Below, in pieces: positions 26,682 through 36,600 of a stretch of DNA of 64,000 bases (position 1 is the stretch's first letter; every line of letters starts with the position of its first letter). Under the pieces are notes generated by a model. The model saw only the letters and a list, made by a program, of their open reading frames with translations, made no database searches and was not told the DNA's origin. The position numbers and the translations under genes are program-made. Source of the stretch: Nocardia caishijiensis NBRC 108228 (GTDB lineage: Bacteria > Actinomycetota > Actinomycetes > Mycobacteriales > Mycobacteriaceae); assembly GCF_001612825.1 (NCBI RefSeq), contig NZ_BDBE01000031.1:1-64000 (forward strand). The letters run 5' to 3'.

Positions 26682-28130
26682 TTACCCGAACTGAGTCCAG
26701 CAGACCTGCTCGCCCTGGAGCACGCCGGTGCGGAATGCCTCGAGGCGCTGGTATCCGCTCGGCACCACCTTGCCGTCGACATCGCTGGCGGCCAGGCCGT
26801 CGGCGAGCAGGCCGGACACCGCTTCGTCGAGGTCGCCCGCCGACAGACGCGGATCGCTACCCGGCTCACTGAGTTTCGTGGTGAGCGCACCCGACAGGCA
26901 CGCCGTGCGAAGGCCAGCGGTGGCCGCCCCGGTCAGCGAGACCTTCCGATCCTGTTGCAGGGCAAGGGCGTAGCGGGAGACGAAGACCACCGCCGCGTTG
27001 TAGTCGCCGGTGACGACCGCCGACAGCGGTTCCTCCTTCCCGCTCGCGCCTTCCCCTGCCCGCTTCGCCATCGCGGGCACGTCGGTGCCGATGGTGTTGG
27101 ACGACGGGCAGTACGAGACCGGTTCGGTCGTGGTGGTCTTCGCACAGTCGCGGGTGACACCCTTGTAGTCGAACTTCGGCGCGTTCCGCACCGGCATCGA
27201 CTTGCCGAGCTGGGTGGCGAGCGTGCTGAGCGTGTCCTGGTTCACGGGCAACTGCTTGTCGCGCTCGTCCTCTTCGAAGGTGACCGGCAGGCCCTCGCGG
27301 CGCTTGGCGATCTCCTCCTTGTCGATGGCCTTGCACGACTGGGCGCCCTCGGTGTACCCCATCTGCACCGCGGTGACCCGCTCGAACGCCGACCCGTGGA
27401 TGGCGTCGGGGTCGTTGGGGTCACGGTCGCGCACGGCGACGGTCGCACCGAGGACACCGTTGAGGCCGTCGGTGGTGTTGAGGGTGAAGTGCTTGGAATT
27501 GCCCTCCGCCACATGGCGGAGGAACACACCGGCCAGGCAGTCGGCCTGCTGTTCCTTCACCAGGCCGTCCATCAGGAAGCCGCGCAGCAGGTCGGCCTGG
27601 GCTTGGATGGCGTGCCCGTACTCGTGGGCAAGCACCATCACCACCGACATCTCCTTGTACTTGTTCACCAGCAGCGGCAACAGCACCTCACGGTCCCAGC
27701 CGATGGTGTGGTTGAGCGGGCAGTACGCGGCGTTGACCAGCTTGTAGGTGCTGCCGAAACAGAACTCCACCGACTCGGCCTCCGAGGCTCGCGCCGACCA
27801 GGAGATGTACTTCGAGGCGGGCTTGAAATCGCCACGGAAGGTCTTGGAATACTCCCCCTGCCAATACTCTTCGATATCGGCGATCGCGTTCATCGCGAGC
27901 TTGTCGATGGCACCGTTGTCGGTGTTCTCGGCCTTCTTGTCGGTGTCGGGCACACCCGGTCGGGGGCCGCTCGGTCCCTCGCTCGAGGTCGCGCCCGCCA
28001 CCTCCCACGGGTTGTCCTGTGTCGGCACCGGCTGCTCGGTGGTCACGGTGTTCGCCGAACAACCGGTCACCAGTAGGCCCACACTCATCAATGCCGCGGC
28101 CACGGCCACGCCGAACCGATGTCTTCTCAT
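26682..28130 (-). CDS. neutral zinc metallopeptidase lipoprotein
   Basis: This 482-residue protein starts with a lipoprotein signal (SVGLLVTGC, lipobox Cys near 25) and carries the YpfJ-type zinc motif VLAHEYGHAIQ, with a downstream KEQQADCLAG that provides the third ligand. Mature cysteines at four or more positions could pair outside the cell. The substrate is unknown. ATG at 28130 has GGGGAGGA and gives a compact signal peptide; the 20-residue extension upstream is not needed. Confidence 0.88.
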   Translation of the reverse strand: MRRHRFGVAVAAALMSVGLLVTGCSANTVTTEQPVPTQDNPWEVAGATSSEGPSGPRPGVPDTDKKAENTDNGAIDKLAMNAIADIEEYWQGEYSKTFRGDFKPASKYISWSARASEAESVEFCFGSTYKLVNAAYCPLNHTIGWDREVLLPLLVNKYKEMSVVMVLAHEYGHAIQAQADLLRGFLMDGLVKEQQADCLAGVFLRHVAEGNSKHFTLNTTDGLNGVLGATVAVRDRDPNDPDAIHGSAFERVTAVQMGYTEGAQSCKAIDKEEIAKRREGLPVTFEEDERDKQLPVNQDTLSTLATQLGKSMPVRNAPKFDYKGVTRDCAKTTTTEPVSYCPSSNTIGTDVPAMAKRAGEGASGKEEPLSAVVTGDYNAAVVFVSRYALALQQDRKVSLTGAATAGLRTACLSGALTTKLSEPGSDPRLSAGDLDEAVSGLLADGLAASDVDGKVVPSGYQRLEAFRTGVLQGEQVCWTQFG

Positions 28131-28205
28131 GCGCTGTCCTCCCCGGGTATGACACGGACGCGAACGCCTCCGCTGTCGAGCGCTCCACATGGTAATCCAG
28201 AAGTG

Positions 28206-29156
28206 TCAGCGGTCCATTCGGAGCGTGGCGAGCACGGCACGGTGGTCGGTGCCCGGAAGAGTCAGTGTGCGAACGTCTTCGGCGACGCCACCCGCGACGA
28301 GCACGTAGTCGATGCCGATCACCGGACCCCACCGCCGGTCGGCGGGGTAGGTGAGCAGGATGCCGTCGCCGGTCTGGTCGGCCGCCGAGGCGAACGGGCC
28401 GTCGAGCAGCGCCCGGAAGGCCGAGTGATTCTGGGTCGCGTTGAAATCCGCGCCGACGATCGCCGGAGTCGTTGTCGCGGCGAGGATCTCGTCGACGCGA
28501 CGCATCTCGTTCGACCACGCGGCGAAGTCGAGGTTCGGCGGCATCGGATGGAAGGCGAACACCGCGATCGGGCCGCGCCGCGGGTGCTCCATCGTCGCGC
28601 CGAGGTTGCTCATCACGAACCCGTCGAATTTCTTCGTCTCGCGCAAGGGATACCGGCTGTAGATGCCGGTACCACCGCCGCCCGCGTGGGCGGCTTCGAG
28701 ATAGACGTGCGGGAGCTGCTCCTCCAGACCCGCCGCCCGCAGCGCCGTGATCGCGTCGAAGGTCAGCTCGTCCACAGTGAGCACGTCGACGGCGTTGTCG
28801 CGCACGGTCGAGACGACCGCCCTCGGATCCGCCTTGCCGAACAGGATGTTCGACTGCAGCACAACCACTTCCGGCCCGTCGGCCGCGCGGGCCTCGGGAA
28901 TGTAGGACGGCAGGACCAACGCGCCGACCCCGACCAGCACCGCCGCCCCGACCCCGGCGCTGCGCCAACCGCGCGCGAGCAACAACAACACCACACCGAT
29001 CACGGCACCGAGCATCAACCACATCGCCCCCGAGGCCAACAAGACCAACGACCGCTGCTGCCAGTCGCCGATGTGCAACACGATCCCGGCCACCGCCGCG
29101 ATCACTGCGCCCCACCCCAGGACGAGCAGCGCTCGATCCATCCATTTACGCATCAT
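28206..29156 (-). CDS. membrane-anchored endonuclease/exonuclease/phosphatase (EEP) family protein
   Basis: This 316-residue protein has three N-terminal membrane helices (about 8-24, 35-60, 65-82) and a C-terminal EEP domain, probably outside the membrane. Active-site elements are LQSNILF, VDELTFD (catalytic Glu), VGADFNATQ, GIDYVLV and LPGTDHRAVLA. Substrates could be phosphodiesters or nucleic acids. A TAGGCT -10 six bases before the first ATG supports the start at 29156. Confidence 0.88.
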   Translation of the reverse strand: MMRKWMDRALLVLGWGAVIAAVAGIVLHIGDWQQRSLVLLASGAMWLMLGAVIGVVLLLLARGWRSAGVGAAVLVGVGALVLPSYIPEARAADGPEVVVLQSNILFGKADPRAVVSTVRDNAVDVLTVDELTFDAITALRAAGLEEQLPHVYLEAAHAGGGGTGIYSRYPLRETKKFDGFVMSNLGATMEHPRRGPIAVFAFHPMPPNLDFAAWSNEMRRVDEILAATTTPAIVGADFNATQNHSAFRALLDGPFASAADQTGDGILLTYPADRRWGPVIGIDYVLVAGGVAEDVRTLTLPGTDHRAVLATLRMDR

Positions 29157-29162
29157 GCGAGC

Positions 29163-29168
29163 AGCCTA
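29163..29168 (-). promoter_or_regulatory. -10 element for the leaderless EEP gene
   Basis: TAGGCT on the minus strand is followed by six bases and ATG at 29156, with no ribosome site. Confidence 0.5.
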
Positions 29169-29249
29169 AGCTTGCCCGTCCCCGACCTCGCTGTGGCGCC
29201 TCTGAGGATTCTCTGAGGGGCCTACACTGGCCCCGAGAAGGAGGTGGCC

Positions 29250-29507
29250 GTGTACATCGAGCAATTCAGCGCCGCCGGGCAGCTCACCGACCAGGCCGTC
29301 GAGGAGCTGATGACCGTCGCGACCAGCCGTACCCCCGCCATCACCCTGACCGTCGGTGCGCGGACCGTGCAGTTGCCGGTCCTGCCCGTCTGCTGGCCGG
29401 AACTGGCCGTCGGCGCGGGCACTCCCGTCACCGTGGAGACCACCGACCCGAACGCCCTGCGGGAGTTCGTCACGACCTTCCAGCGGGTGACCGCCGCGCG
29501 CGACTAG
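29250..29507 (+). CDS. hypothetical small protein
   Basis: This 85-residue protein is not recognised. It is a soluble protein with alternating beta-type segments (AITLTVGARTVQLPVLP) and no signal peptide. GTG at 29250 has a perfect AAGGAGG six bases upstream, which makes it a likely real gene; an in-frame GTG at 29244 is inside that site. Its end overlaps the end of the large DUF262 gene by four bases on the opposite strand. Confidence 0.65.
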   Translation: MYIEQFSAAGQLTDQAVEELMTVATSRTPAITLTVGARTVQLPVLPVCWPELAVGAGTPVTVETTDPNALREFVTTFQRVTAARD

Positions 29508-32017
29508 AGCGGCATCCCCGCTTCGATCCAGTTGTAGGCCTGGATCTTTCGCGAAGCCGGGTCGTTGACGACCTGGTTGATGAGGTCGTTGATCTGATCG
29601 GTCGACAGCGGGTAACCGTAGTGTTCGGCCGCGCCCGCGGAGGCCCACAGCGACGCGAACAGACCCGGCCCGCCCAGGACGTGGGTGAGCGCGTTGGCGA
29701 CCTCGTCGACGGTATCGATGACGCCGTGCACCAGGGCGATGGCGATGTCCTCGTCGCCGGGCACCGCGCCTGGCGCCAGCGCACCGGAACGCACCGCCCG
29801 ATGGGCGAGCCACTCACGCGGGATCAACGGCTCGGGACCGATCGCGTCACCGAGGTAGTAGCGCCATTCGCCGGGATTGCCCTGGTCGAAGGCATGGATG
29901 TAGAACGTGCGGGTGAGCGCCCACAGCGCGATGTAACGCAACGCGACCTGTTCAGGGCTCAATTCCGCGTCGGGGCCGTTCGCCCGATCCTGCTCGAGCA
30001 GCGACCAGGAGTAGGTGAACCAGACCAGCTCGGAGTTGCCGACCCAGGTGGCGGGCAGCCGCTCGGCCAGCGCGGCCACGTCGGCGGCCGGTCCCTCGAA
30101 GCCGGGCGCACCCGAGGCCTCGGCGCGCAGGTTGTCCACGTAGCCGCGCAGCGCGTCGACGGAGGTGAACACCGCGTAGCCCAGCTGGGAGAAGCGGGTC
30201 AGGTCGGCATCGGCCGGTTCCAGCAGCAACACCACGGGCATCCCGACGCCGGGCTGCAGGCCCTCGGGCCAGAACGCCTCGGCGACAGCGAGTTCACGGC
30301 CGGTGATCGGATCGGAGACCTCGCTGTCGAGCAACGGGAAACCGAAGCCGTCGGCGACGAGGTCGTCGACGAGGGCGTTCACCTGGTCGACGGCCGGGTC
30401 GCCAACCGTGACACCGGCGACGCCGACCGACAGCAGCGTCGGCCGATGCAGGTTGCCTGTGCGCAGCTTCTCCAGGAACGTGTCGGCCGCGCGCGACAGC
30501 TGCAGGCGCCGTGCCCGCAGGAATTCGCGATAGTTCTCCACCCGCCACAGCGCGGGATCGGTGGGAATCCACTGCGAGGCGAGCACACCCGGGTTGCGCC
30601 GCTCCATCTCGGCGAAGTAGTCGGCGGGCTCGCGCTCGCCCAATTCCGCCTCCGAACCAGGGCTCAGAAAGCAGAAGTTGGCGATCGCGTTGATCTCGTT
30701 GCGTTCGTAGCCGTATTCGCGCAGCAGGGTTTTGGGGAACAGGTAGTGCACCTGCACCGGAGTGCGGTCGCCGACCTGTTCGATGCCGAGCTCGGTCCCG
30801 GTGCCGAGATCGCGCGAGCCGTCGACGCGGGTGAGCAGATACAGCAGCGGGTAGAAACGCGACCCTCGGGTGGCGCCGCCGAAATCGTCGGCGCACAGGT
30901 CGAGCGAACCGCCACGCAGTCGTTCCAGGGAGGCGATCAGCGCGTCGACACCGCCGCGTTCGAGGGTCTCGTAGTCCTGCTGCAGGAAGGTCTCGGTCGA
31001 GCCGCTGAAGCGGCCCCACAGGGCCGAATGGATGTACCAGTAGAGCACTCGGTCGCGGTGCAGGTCGTTGTCGAACCGGCCGCCGTTGAGGAACAGCAGC
31101 CGGGTGACGACCGGAATCGCGTAGCGCCCCATCAGGACCCGGTCGTGGTCGAGGCCGAGCCTGCCCGCGACGGTGTCGAGGAAGGTGTCGACCTGGCGGG
31201 CCGACTCGCTCAGCGCGAGTTCGAATTCGGCGGGTTCGAGATCACCGAGCGCGTCGAAGTGCGAGCGGCCGTTGCCCACCGCGATCACATTGCGCAGCAA
31301 CCAGTCGAGGGTGAAGGTGTAGCCGTCCTTGTCCCAGCGGATCAGGTGATCGCGCAGATTGCCCCGCGCCTGCGGCCACTGCGCGCACAGGGTGGCCAGG
31401 GCCAGGTCGCCCTTGGACAGTTTGGTGCCACCGGAGTTCACCCGGTTGAAGATGTCGACCACCTCGTCGACCGTGCGGTCCGAACCGGTGATGGTCTCGA
31501 CGTTGAACTCGCGGTGGGTGATCTCGCGCAGCTTGTTCAACCGGTCCAGATACACCGCGAGGGTTTCCGGCGACTCGTCGGGAAACCGGGACATGTAGTG
31601 CATCGGGCCGAGCGCGAACAGCTCGGTGACGTCGATCCAGGCCGGGCTGGTGTCGCGGCCGGGCACCTGGAACTCGAAAAGCTCACGCTCGACATCGAAA
31701 TGGAGGCCGGTGAACGCGATGGCGTCGCCCTCGAAGAACGACGGCGCCTTCCCCCGCACGATGCCGTAGAGGGTGGTGATGCGCTGCTGCCCGTCGAGCA
31801 GCAGTTGTCGCAGCCCCGATCCGGTGGCCGTGCCGCGCACCGCGATGTCGTCGGATCCGGTCTCCCACACCAGCAACCCACCGACCGGGTATCCCAGGTA
31901 CAGCGACCGCATGAGCCCACGCACCTGATCGCGGTTCCACACGTAGCCGCGCTGGAACTCCGGCAGCAGCACGGCGCCGGAATCGATCTGGTCGAGCAGG
32001 GTGGACAGACGTGTCAC
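29504..32017 (-). CDS. DUF262 (GmrSD-like) protein with long C-terminal extension
   Basis: This 837-residue protein begins with a DUF262/ParB-like NTPase domain: LLPEFQRGYVWN, SLYLGYPVGGLLVW, LLDGQQRITTLYG (DGQQR at 75-79) and INRVNSGGTKLSKGDLALATL-like segment (189-210). A DUF1524-type region follows with HYLFPK (His424-Tyr425) and an IANFCFLS asparagine. In most relatives this reads HHIFPK or DHIFP, so the second histidine is replaced by tyrosine and nuclease activity is doubtful. Residues about 480-837 match nothing I recognise. DUF262 proteins often act in phage restriction. GTG start, weak AAAGG site. Confidence 0.82.
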   Translation of the reverse strand: MTRLSTLLDQIDSGAVLLPEFQRGYVWNRDQVRGLMRSLYLGYPVGGLLVWETGSDDIAVRGTATGSGLRQLLLDGQQRITTLYGIVRGKAPSFFEGDAIAFTGLHFDVERELFEFQVPGRDTSPAWIDVTELFALGPMHYMSRFPDESPETLAVYLDRLNKLREITHREFNVETITGSDRTVDEVVDIFNRVNSGGTKLSKGDLALATLCAQWPQARGNLRDHLIRWDKDGYTFTLDWLLRNVIAVGNGRSHFDALGDLEPAEFELALSESARQVDTFLDTVAGRLGLDHDRVLMGRYAIPVVTRLLFLNGGRFDNDLHRDRVLYWYIHSALWGRFSGSTETFLQQDYETLERGGVDALIASLERLRGGSLDLCADDFGGATRGSRFYPLLYLLTRVDGSRDLGTGTELGIEQVGDRTPVQVHYLFPKTLLREYGYERNEINAIANFCFLSPGSEAELGEREPADYFAEMERRNPGVLASQWIPTDPALWRVENYREFLRARRLQLSRAADTFLEKLRTGNLHRPTLLSVGVAGVTVGDPAVDQVNALVDDLVADGFGFPLLDSEVSDPITGRELAVAEAFWPEGLQPGVGMPVVLLLEPADADLTRFSQLGYAVFTSVDALRGYVDNLRAEASGAPGFEGPAADVAALAERLPATWVGNSELVWFTYSWSLLEQDRANGPDAELSPEQVALRYIALWALTRTFYIHAFDQGNPGEWRYYLGDAIGPEPLIPREWLAHRAVRSGALAPGAVPGDEDIAIALVHGVIDTVDEVANALTHVLGGPGLFASLWASAGAAEHYGYPLSTDQINDLINQVVNDPASRKIQAYNWIEAGMPL

Positions 32018-32132
32018 GACAGCCTTTCGATCGCGTTCCTCCTAGCGGCGAACCGCCCCATCGTCGCACGGATCGTACCGACAGGCTCCGACATCCCAGC
32101 GCCCGAACAGGACTGGCGGGTCGACTACCGCG

Positions 32133-33128
32133 CTACCCCGTTCCGGCCACCGCGGCCCGGAACTCCGCCGAGGCGTAGAACGGCGCGAGCCGCCGCCGCA
32201 GCACCGTGTCCAGATAGCCGCGCTCGTCGAGCTTTTCGAGCACCGACGGGCCGAAGCGCAGGGCCTCCTCCATGAGGTCGGCGCGACTCACGCCGAGCTC
32301 GGCCAGGAGTTCGGTGAGCGGGGTGTCGCCGTACTTGTCGAAGACGTGGTCGATGCCCTCGTCGAGCAGGGCGTGGAAGTAGTCGGTGTCGCGGAAGGAG
32401 CGCCAGAACTCGAAGGCGAGTACGACGATGTCCTCGACGTCGTCGGCCGAGACCACCTCCCGGAAGGTGCCGACGGAGTCGCCCACATGTTTGCGCCAGG
32501 TCTCGCGAGCGGTGTCGATGAGCACCTCGTCGGCGTCGTTGCTGTTGCCACGCAACACGAATCGCGCACCGGAACGGGTGATGCGCCCGACGCCGTTCTC
32601 GATCACCGGCATCGCGGGCTCGGCCAGCCGCGACAGCGCGCCACGCAGCGACGCGGTCAGCCCGCCACCCGCCACGTGGCGACCGTCGTCGACCGCGGTG
32701 ACCACCGCGCGCTGCACGGCCTCCACGCAGGCGTCGACGGTGACGGGGCTGTCGAGCACCATGCGCAGCAGCCGGTGGGTCACCTCCATGCCCGCGATCG
32801 CGTCGACGAGGTCGTCGAAGTACCGGGTGTCGAGGACCTCGCCGACCTCCATCTCGTCGTTGACGCGATGGTTGTACAGCCGGGCCGCCACTTCGCCGAC
32901 GAGTTCGGGGATGGCGCCCTCGACGGGGAACTGCACCGCGTACTTGTGCGCGACGGCCTTGATCTGTTCGCGGGTGACCGCCTCGGCCAGGGTCAGCACG
33001 TCGGCCTCGGCGAGCGCGCCGTCCACCTCTTCGGTGATCAGTTCGAGGAAACTCGCGGGATCGCGCAGCCGCTGCTTCTCGAAGGCCACGTGCGCGTCGA
33101 GTACCCGCATGGCGAGGTCGATGTCCAT
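32133..33128 (-). CDS. conserved hypothetical protein, TetR-like scaffold not evident
   Basis: This 331-residue, mostly helical, acidic protein is not recognised. It has no signal peptide or membrane segment, and starts MDIDLAMRVLDAHVAFEKQ. A middle segment, ITRSGARFVLRGNSNDADEV, is beta-rich, and the C-terminus is helical. GGGCGG lies upstream of ATG 33128. It is on the same strand as and 115 bases upstream of the DUF262 gene, so the two could be co-transcribed; a functional link is only inferred. Confidence 0.68.
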   Translation of the reverse strand: MDIDLAMRVLDAHVAFEKQRLRDPASFLELITEEVDGALAEADVLTLAEAVTREQIKAVAHKYAVQFPVEGAIPELVGEVAARLYNHRVNDEMEVGEVLDTRYFDDLVDAIAGMEVTHRLLRMVLDSPVTVDACVEAVQRAVVTAVDDGRHVAGGGLTASLRGALSRLAEPAMPVIENGVGRITRSGARFVLRGNSNDADEVLIDTARETWRKHVGDSVGTFREVVSADDVEDIVVLAFEFWRSFRDTDYFHALLDEGIDHVFDKYGDTPLTELLAELGVSRADLMEEALRFGPSVLEKLDERGYLDTVLRRRLAPFYASAEFRAAVAGTG

Positions 33129-33271
33129 GCCGCCCAGATTGACATACTTCGCGGCGCCGGGTGGGCGAGGCACGAGGATGCGCGAATCCGCGCCGGAAAC
33201 GCCCGGCGGATATCGCAGACTCCGCCCACACGGCGTCATCGGACGGCCCGGTGCACGGTTTGCTGACGAGT

Positions 33272-33281
33272 GTGGCATACT
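33272..33281 (+). promoter_or_regulatory. extended -10 promoter of cspA
   Basis: TGG followed by CATACT (33276-33281) forms a TGn-extended -10. The transcript would carry a leader of about 60 bases before ATG 33350, a leader length suited to cold-shock control. Confidence 0.4.
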
Positions 33282-33349
33282 TGGATGTCGAGACTGGGCT
33301 GATCGCAAGTGATCGCCATGGCTCACCTACGGAAAAGACTTTCAAAAAC

Positions 33350-33553
33350 ATGACTCAAGGCACTGTTAAGTGGTTCAACGGCGAGAAGGGCTTCGGCTTC
33401 ATCGCCCAAGACGGAGGCGGCCCCGACGTCTTCGTGCATTACTCGGCCATCAGCGGCTCGGGCTTCAAGTCGCTCGACGAGGGCCAGCGCGTGGAGTTCG
33501 AGGTCGGCCAGGGCCAGAAGGGCCCCCAGGCTCAGGACGTCCGCGCCATCTGA
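33350..33553 (+). CDS. cspA: cold-shock protein CspA
   Basis: This 67-residue cold-shock domain protein binds single-stranded RNA and DNA as a chaperone and antiterminator. RNP1 KGFGFI and RNP2 DVFVHYSAI are intact, with the typical MTQGTVKWFN start. It is monocistronic, divergent from the hypothetical gene at 33128, and ended by a perfect hairpin at 33571-33605. Confidence 0.96.
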   Translation: MTQGTVKWFNGEKGFGFIAQDGGGPDVFVHYSAISGSGFKSLDEGQRVEFEVGQGQKGPQAQDVRAI

Positions 33554-33570
33554 TTTCGGCGTAACGCTGC

Positions 33571-33605
33571 AGAAGGGCCCCGCACCATCGGTGCGGGGCC
33601 CTTCT
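33571..33605. terminator. perfect bidirectional terminator between cspA and glnE
   Basis: AGAAGGGCCCCGCACC and GGTGCGGGGCCCTTCT form a 16-base perfect stem with a three-base loop, then T-rich CGTGTGTCT. It serves cspA and the convergent glnE. Confidence 0.85.
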
Positions 33606-33612
33606 CGTGTGT

Positions 33613-36600
33613 CTATACCCCGAAGACCCGCTCGACGACGGACCTGGCCCGGCGCGTGATGCGCAGGTAGTTGTCGAGGAATTCGCTGCCGTCGTCATTG
33701 GGCCAGCCCGCCACCCGCGCCACCGCCGACAGCAATCGGCCGGGTCCGGGCAATTGGTCGGTCGGCTTGCCCTTCACCAGCACGAGCGCGTTGCGGGCCG
33801 CGGTCGCGGTGAGCCACGACTCCCGCAGCAACGCCACGTCGTCCGGCTCGAGGATGCCCTCGGCCTCGATGACGTCGAGGGACTGCAGGGTCGAGGTGTT
33901 GTGCAGGGCGGGCACCTCGTGGGCGTGCCGCAGCTGCAGCAGTTGCACTGTCCACTCGATGTCGGCCAGGCCACCGCGACCGAGTTTGGTGTGGGTGGCG
34001 GGGTTGGCGCCGCGCGGCAGCCGCTCGGAATCGACGCGCGCCTTGATCCGGCGGATCTCGCGCACCGCCTCGGGCGACACACCGCCCGCCGGGTAGCGCA
34101 CCGGATCGATGACGTGCAGGAACCGCACCCCGAGATCCTGGTCACCGGCCACCTGGTGCGCGCGCAGCAGCGCCTGCACCTCCCACGACTGAGCCCACTG
34201 GGCGTAATAGGCCTGATAGGCGGCGAGCGTGCGCACCAAGGCACCCTGACGGCCCTCGGGACGCAGACCCGCGTCGACCTGCAGCGGTGGGTCGACACTG
34301 GGCGCGCCCAGCAGTCGCTGCACGTTCTCGGCGATCCCGGTCGCCCACTTCACCGCGGTCGTCTCGTCCTCGCCGGGCCGCGGGTCACACACGAACAGCA
34401 CGTCGGCGTCGGAGCCGTAGCCGAGTTCCTTGCCGCCGAGCCTGCCCATCCCGATCACCGCGATATCAGCGGGTGCCGGAGTACCGCGCTCGGCCTCCGA
34501 GGCCCGGATGACCGCGCTGAGCGCCGCCTCGAGCACCGCCACCCACACCGACGACAACGCCGCGCACACCTGCGGCACATCGAGCATGCCGAGCAGATCG
34601 GCCGAGGCGACCCTGGCCAGTTCGTGCCTGCGCAACGAACGGGCCGCCGCCACAGCGCGTTTGGGGTCGTCGTAGCGGGCGGCGGCGGTCTGGATGCCGC
34701 GTGCCACGTCCTCGGGTTGTGGTCCGAGCAGCTGGGGTCCGCCGGGACCGTCGGCGTACATGCGGATGGTTTCGGGGGCGTTGATGAGCAGATCCGGCAG
34801 GTACTCCGAGGAGCCGAGCACGATCATCAGCCGTTGCGCGATGGCGCCTTCGTCGCGCAGTTCGCGCAGGAACCAGATCTGGTCGTCGAGTCCCTCCGAC
34901 ACCCGGCGGTAGGCGAGCAGACCGGCATCGGGATTCGGTGTGTCACCGAGCCATTCGAGCAGTGTCGGCAGCAGCAATGCCTGGATACGACCCTTGCGGG
35001 ACACGCCACCGGTGAGCGCCTTCAGGTGGCCGAGCGCGTTCTCGGGGGCGGCGTAACCGAGGGCGGCGAGCTGGCGCACGGCGGCGTCGGGGCTCAGCCG
35101 GAGCGCGTCGGAATCCATTCGGGCCACCGCGTCGAGCAGCGGACGGTAGAACAGCTTGGCGTGCAGACGGCGCACCCGGACCGCATTGCGGCGGATGTCG
35201 GTGTCGAGCACGCCGACCGCGTCCTGACGACCGTCGGGCCTGATGTGGGCGGCGCGCGCCAGCCAGCGCATGCCTTCCTCGTCGTCGGCGGCAGGCAGGG
35301 TGTGGGTGCGCTTCAACCGCTGCAACTGCAGACGGTGCTCGAGCAGACGCAGGAATTCGTAGGAGGCGGTGAGGTTGGCGGCGTCGTCGCGGCCGATGTA
35401 CCCGCCCGCCGCCAGCGCGGTGAGCGCCTCGACGGTATTGGTCACGTGCAGCGAGTCGTCGACTCGCCCGTGCACCAATTGCAGGAGCTGCACGGCGAAT
35501 TCGACGTCGCGCAGGCTGCCCGCGCCGAGTTTGAGTTCACGTTCGCGCAGGTCGGCGGGCACCAGGTCTTCCACCCGGCGGCGCATGGCCTGCACGTCGG
35601 CCACGAAGTCGGGGCGTTCGGAGGCGGCCCACACCATCGGCATGAGCGCGTCGCGGTACTGCTGACCGAGTTCCAGGTCGCCGGTCATCGGGCGGTTCTT
35701 CAGCAGCGCCTGGAACTCCCAGGTGCGTGCCCAGCGCTTGTAGTAGGCCAGGTGCGAGTCGAGGGTGCGTACCAACGCGCCCGCCTTGCCCTCGGGGCGC
35801 AGTGCCGCGTCGACCTCGAAGAAGGCCGAACTGGCCACACTCATCATCTCCGCGGCCAGCCGGGTCGCGGTGGTGTCGGCGGGCTCGGCGACGAAGACCA
35901 CGTCCACATCGCTGACGTAATTCAGTTCCCGCGCACCGCATTTGCCCATCGCGATCACCGCGAGACGCACCGGAACCTCGCCGCTCTTGCACACCCGCGC
36001 CACCGACACCGACAGGGCGGCGGTGAGCGCGGCGTCGGCCAGATCCGACAGCTGTCTGCCGACCACCTGATAGGGCGGCACCGGTTCGTTCTCGACGGTG
36101 GAGGCGAGGTCGAAGGCGGCGAGCAGCATGAGCTGATCGCGATACCTGTCGCGCAGCAACGCGATCGACTCCGGGCCGGAGATGCCCGCGCGGAACAGCA
36201 TGGGCCCCGCGTTGGGTCCGGTCTCGGGTTTGGCGTCTACGGCGTCGAGCAGGTCGGCGATCAGTTCGTCACGATCCGGAAGACGGTCGGCGCGCAACAC
36301 CTTCCAGCGCTGCGGCACGGCGACGAGGTGGTCGCCGAACGCCGTCGAGGAACCGAGCAACGCGAACAGCCTGCCGCGCAGGGTGGTTTCCGAGCGGATC
36401 GCCGAATCCAGTTCGCCCCAGTCGTTTCCGAGCGCTTCGCGTAGCCGCACGAGCGTGCACAGAGCCAGATCGGCATCGGGGGAACGCGACAGCGCCCAGA
36501 GCACGGGCACCCCGTCGACGTTGTCCCAGCCGAGCTGGTGCAGGGAGTCCGCCGCGGTGGGTTCCAGTAACCCGAGCCGACCTACGCCGGGAACAGCGGA

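Noticed and set aside
26682..28190. longer start at 28190 for the zinc metallopeptidase
   Set aside because: The extra 20 residues are Arg-rich and would spoil the lipoprotein signal; GGGGAGGA precedes the ATG at 28130.
29621..32275. 884-codon plus-strand frame opposite the DUF262 gene
   Set aside because: Shadow of the DUF262 gene; composition is Gly/Val/Arg-rich with no motif.
33607..36444. 945-codon plus-strand frame opposite glnE
   Set aside because: Antisense shadow of glnE.
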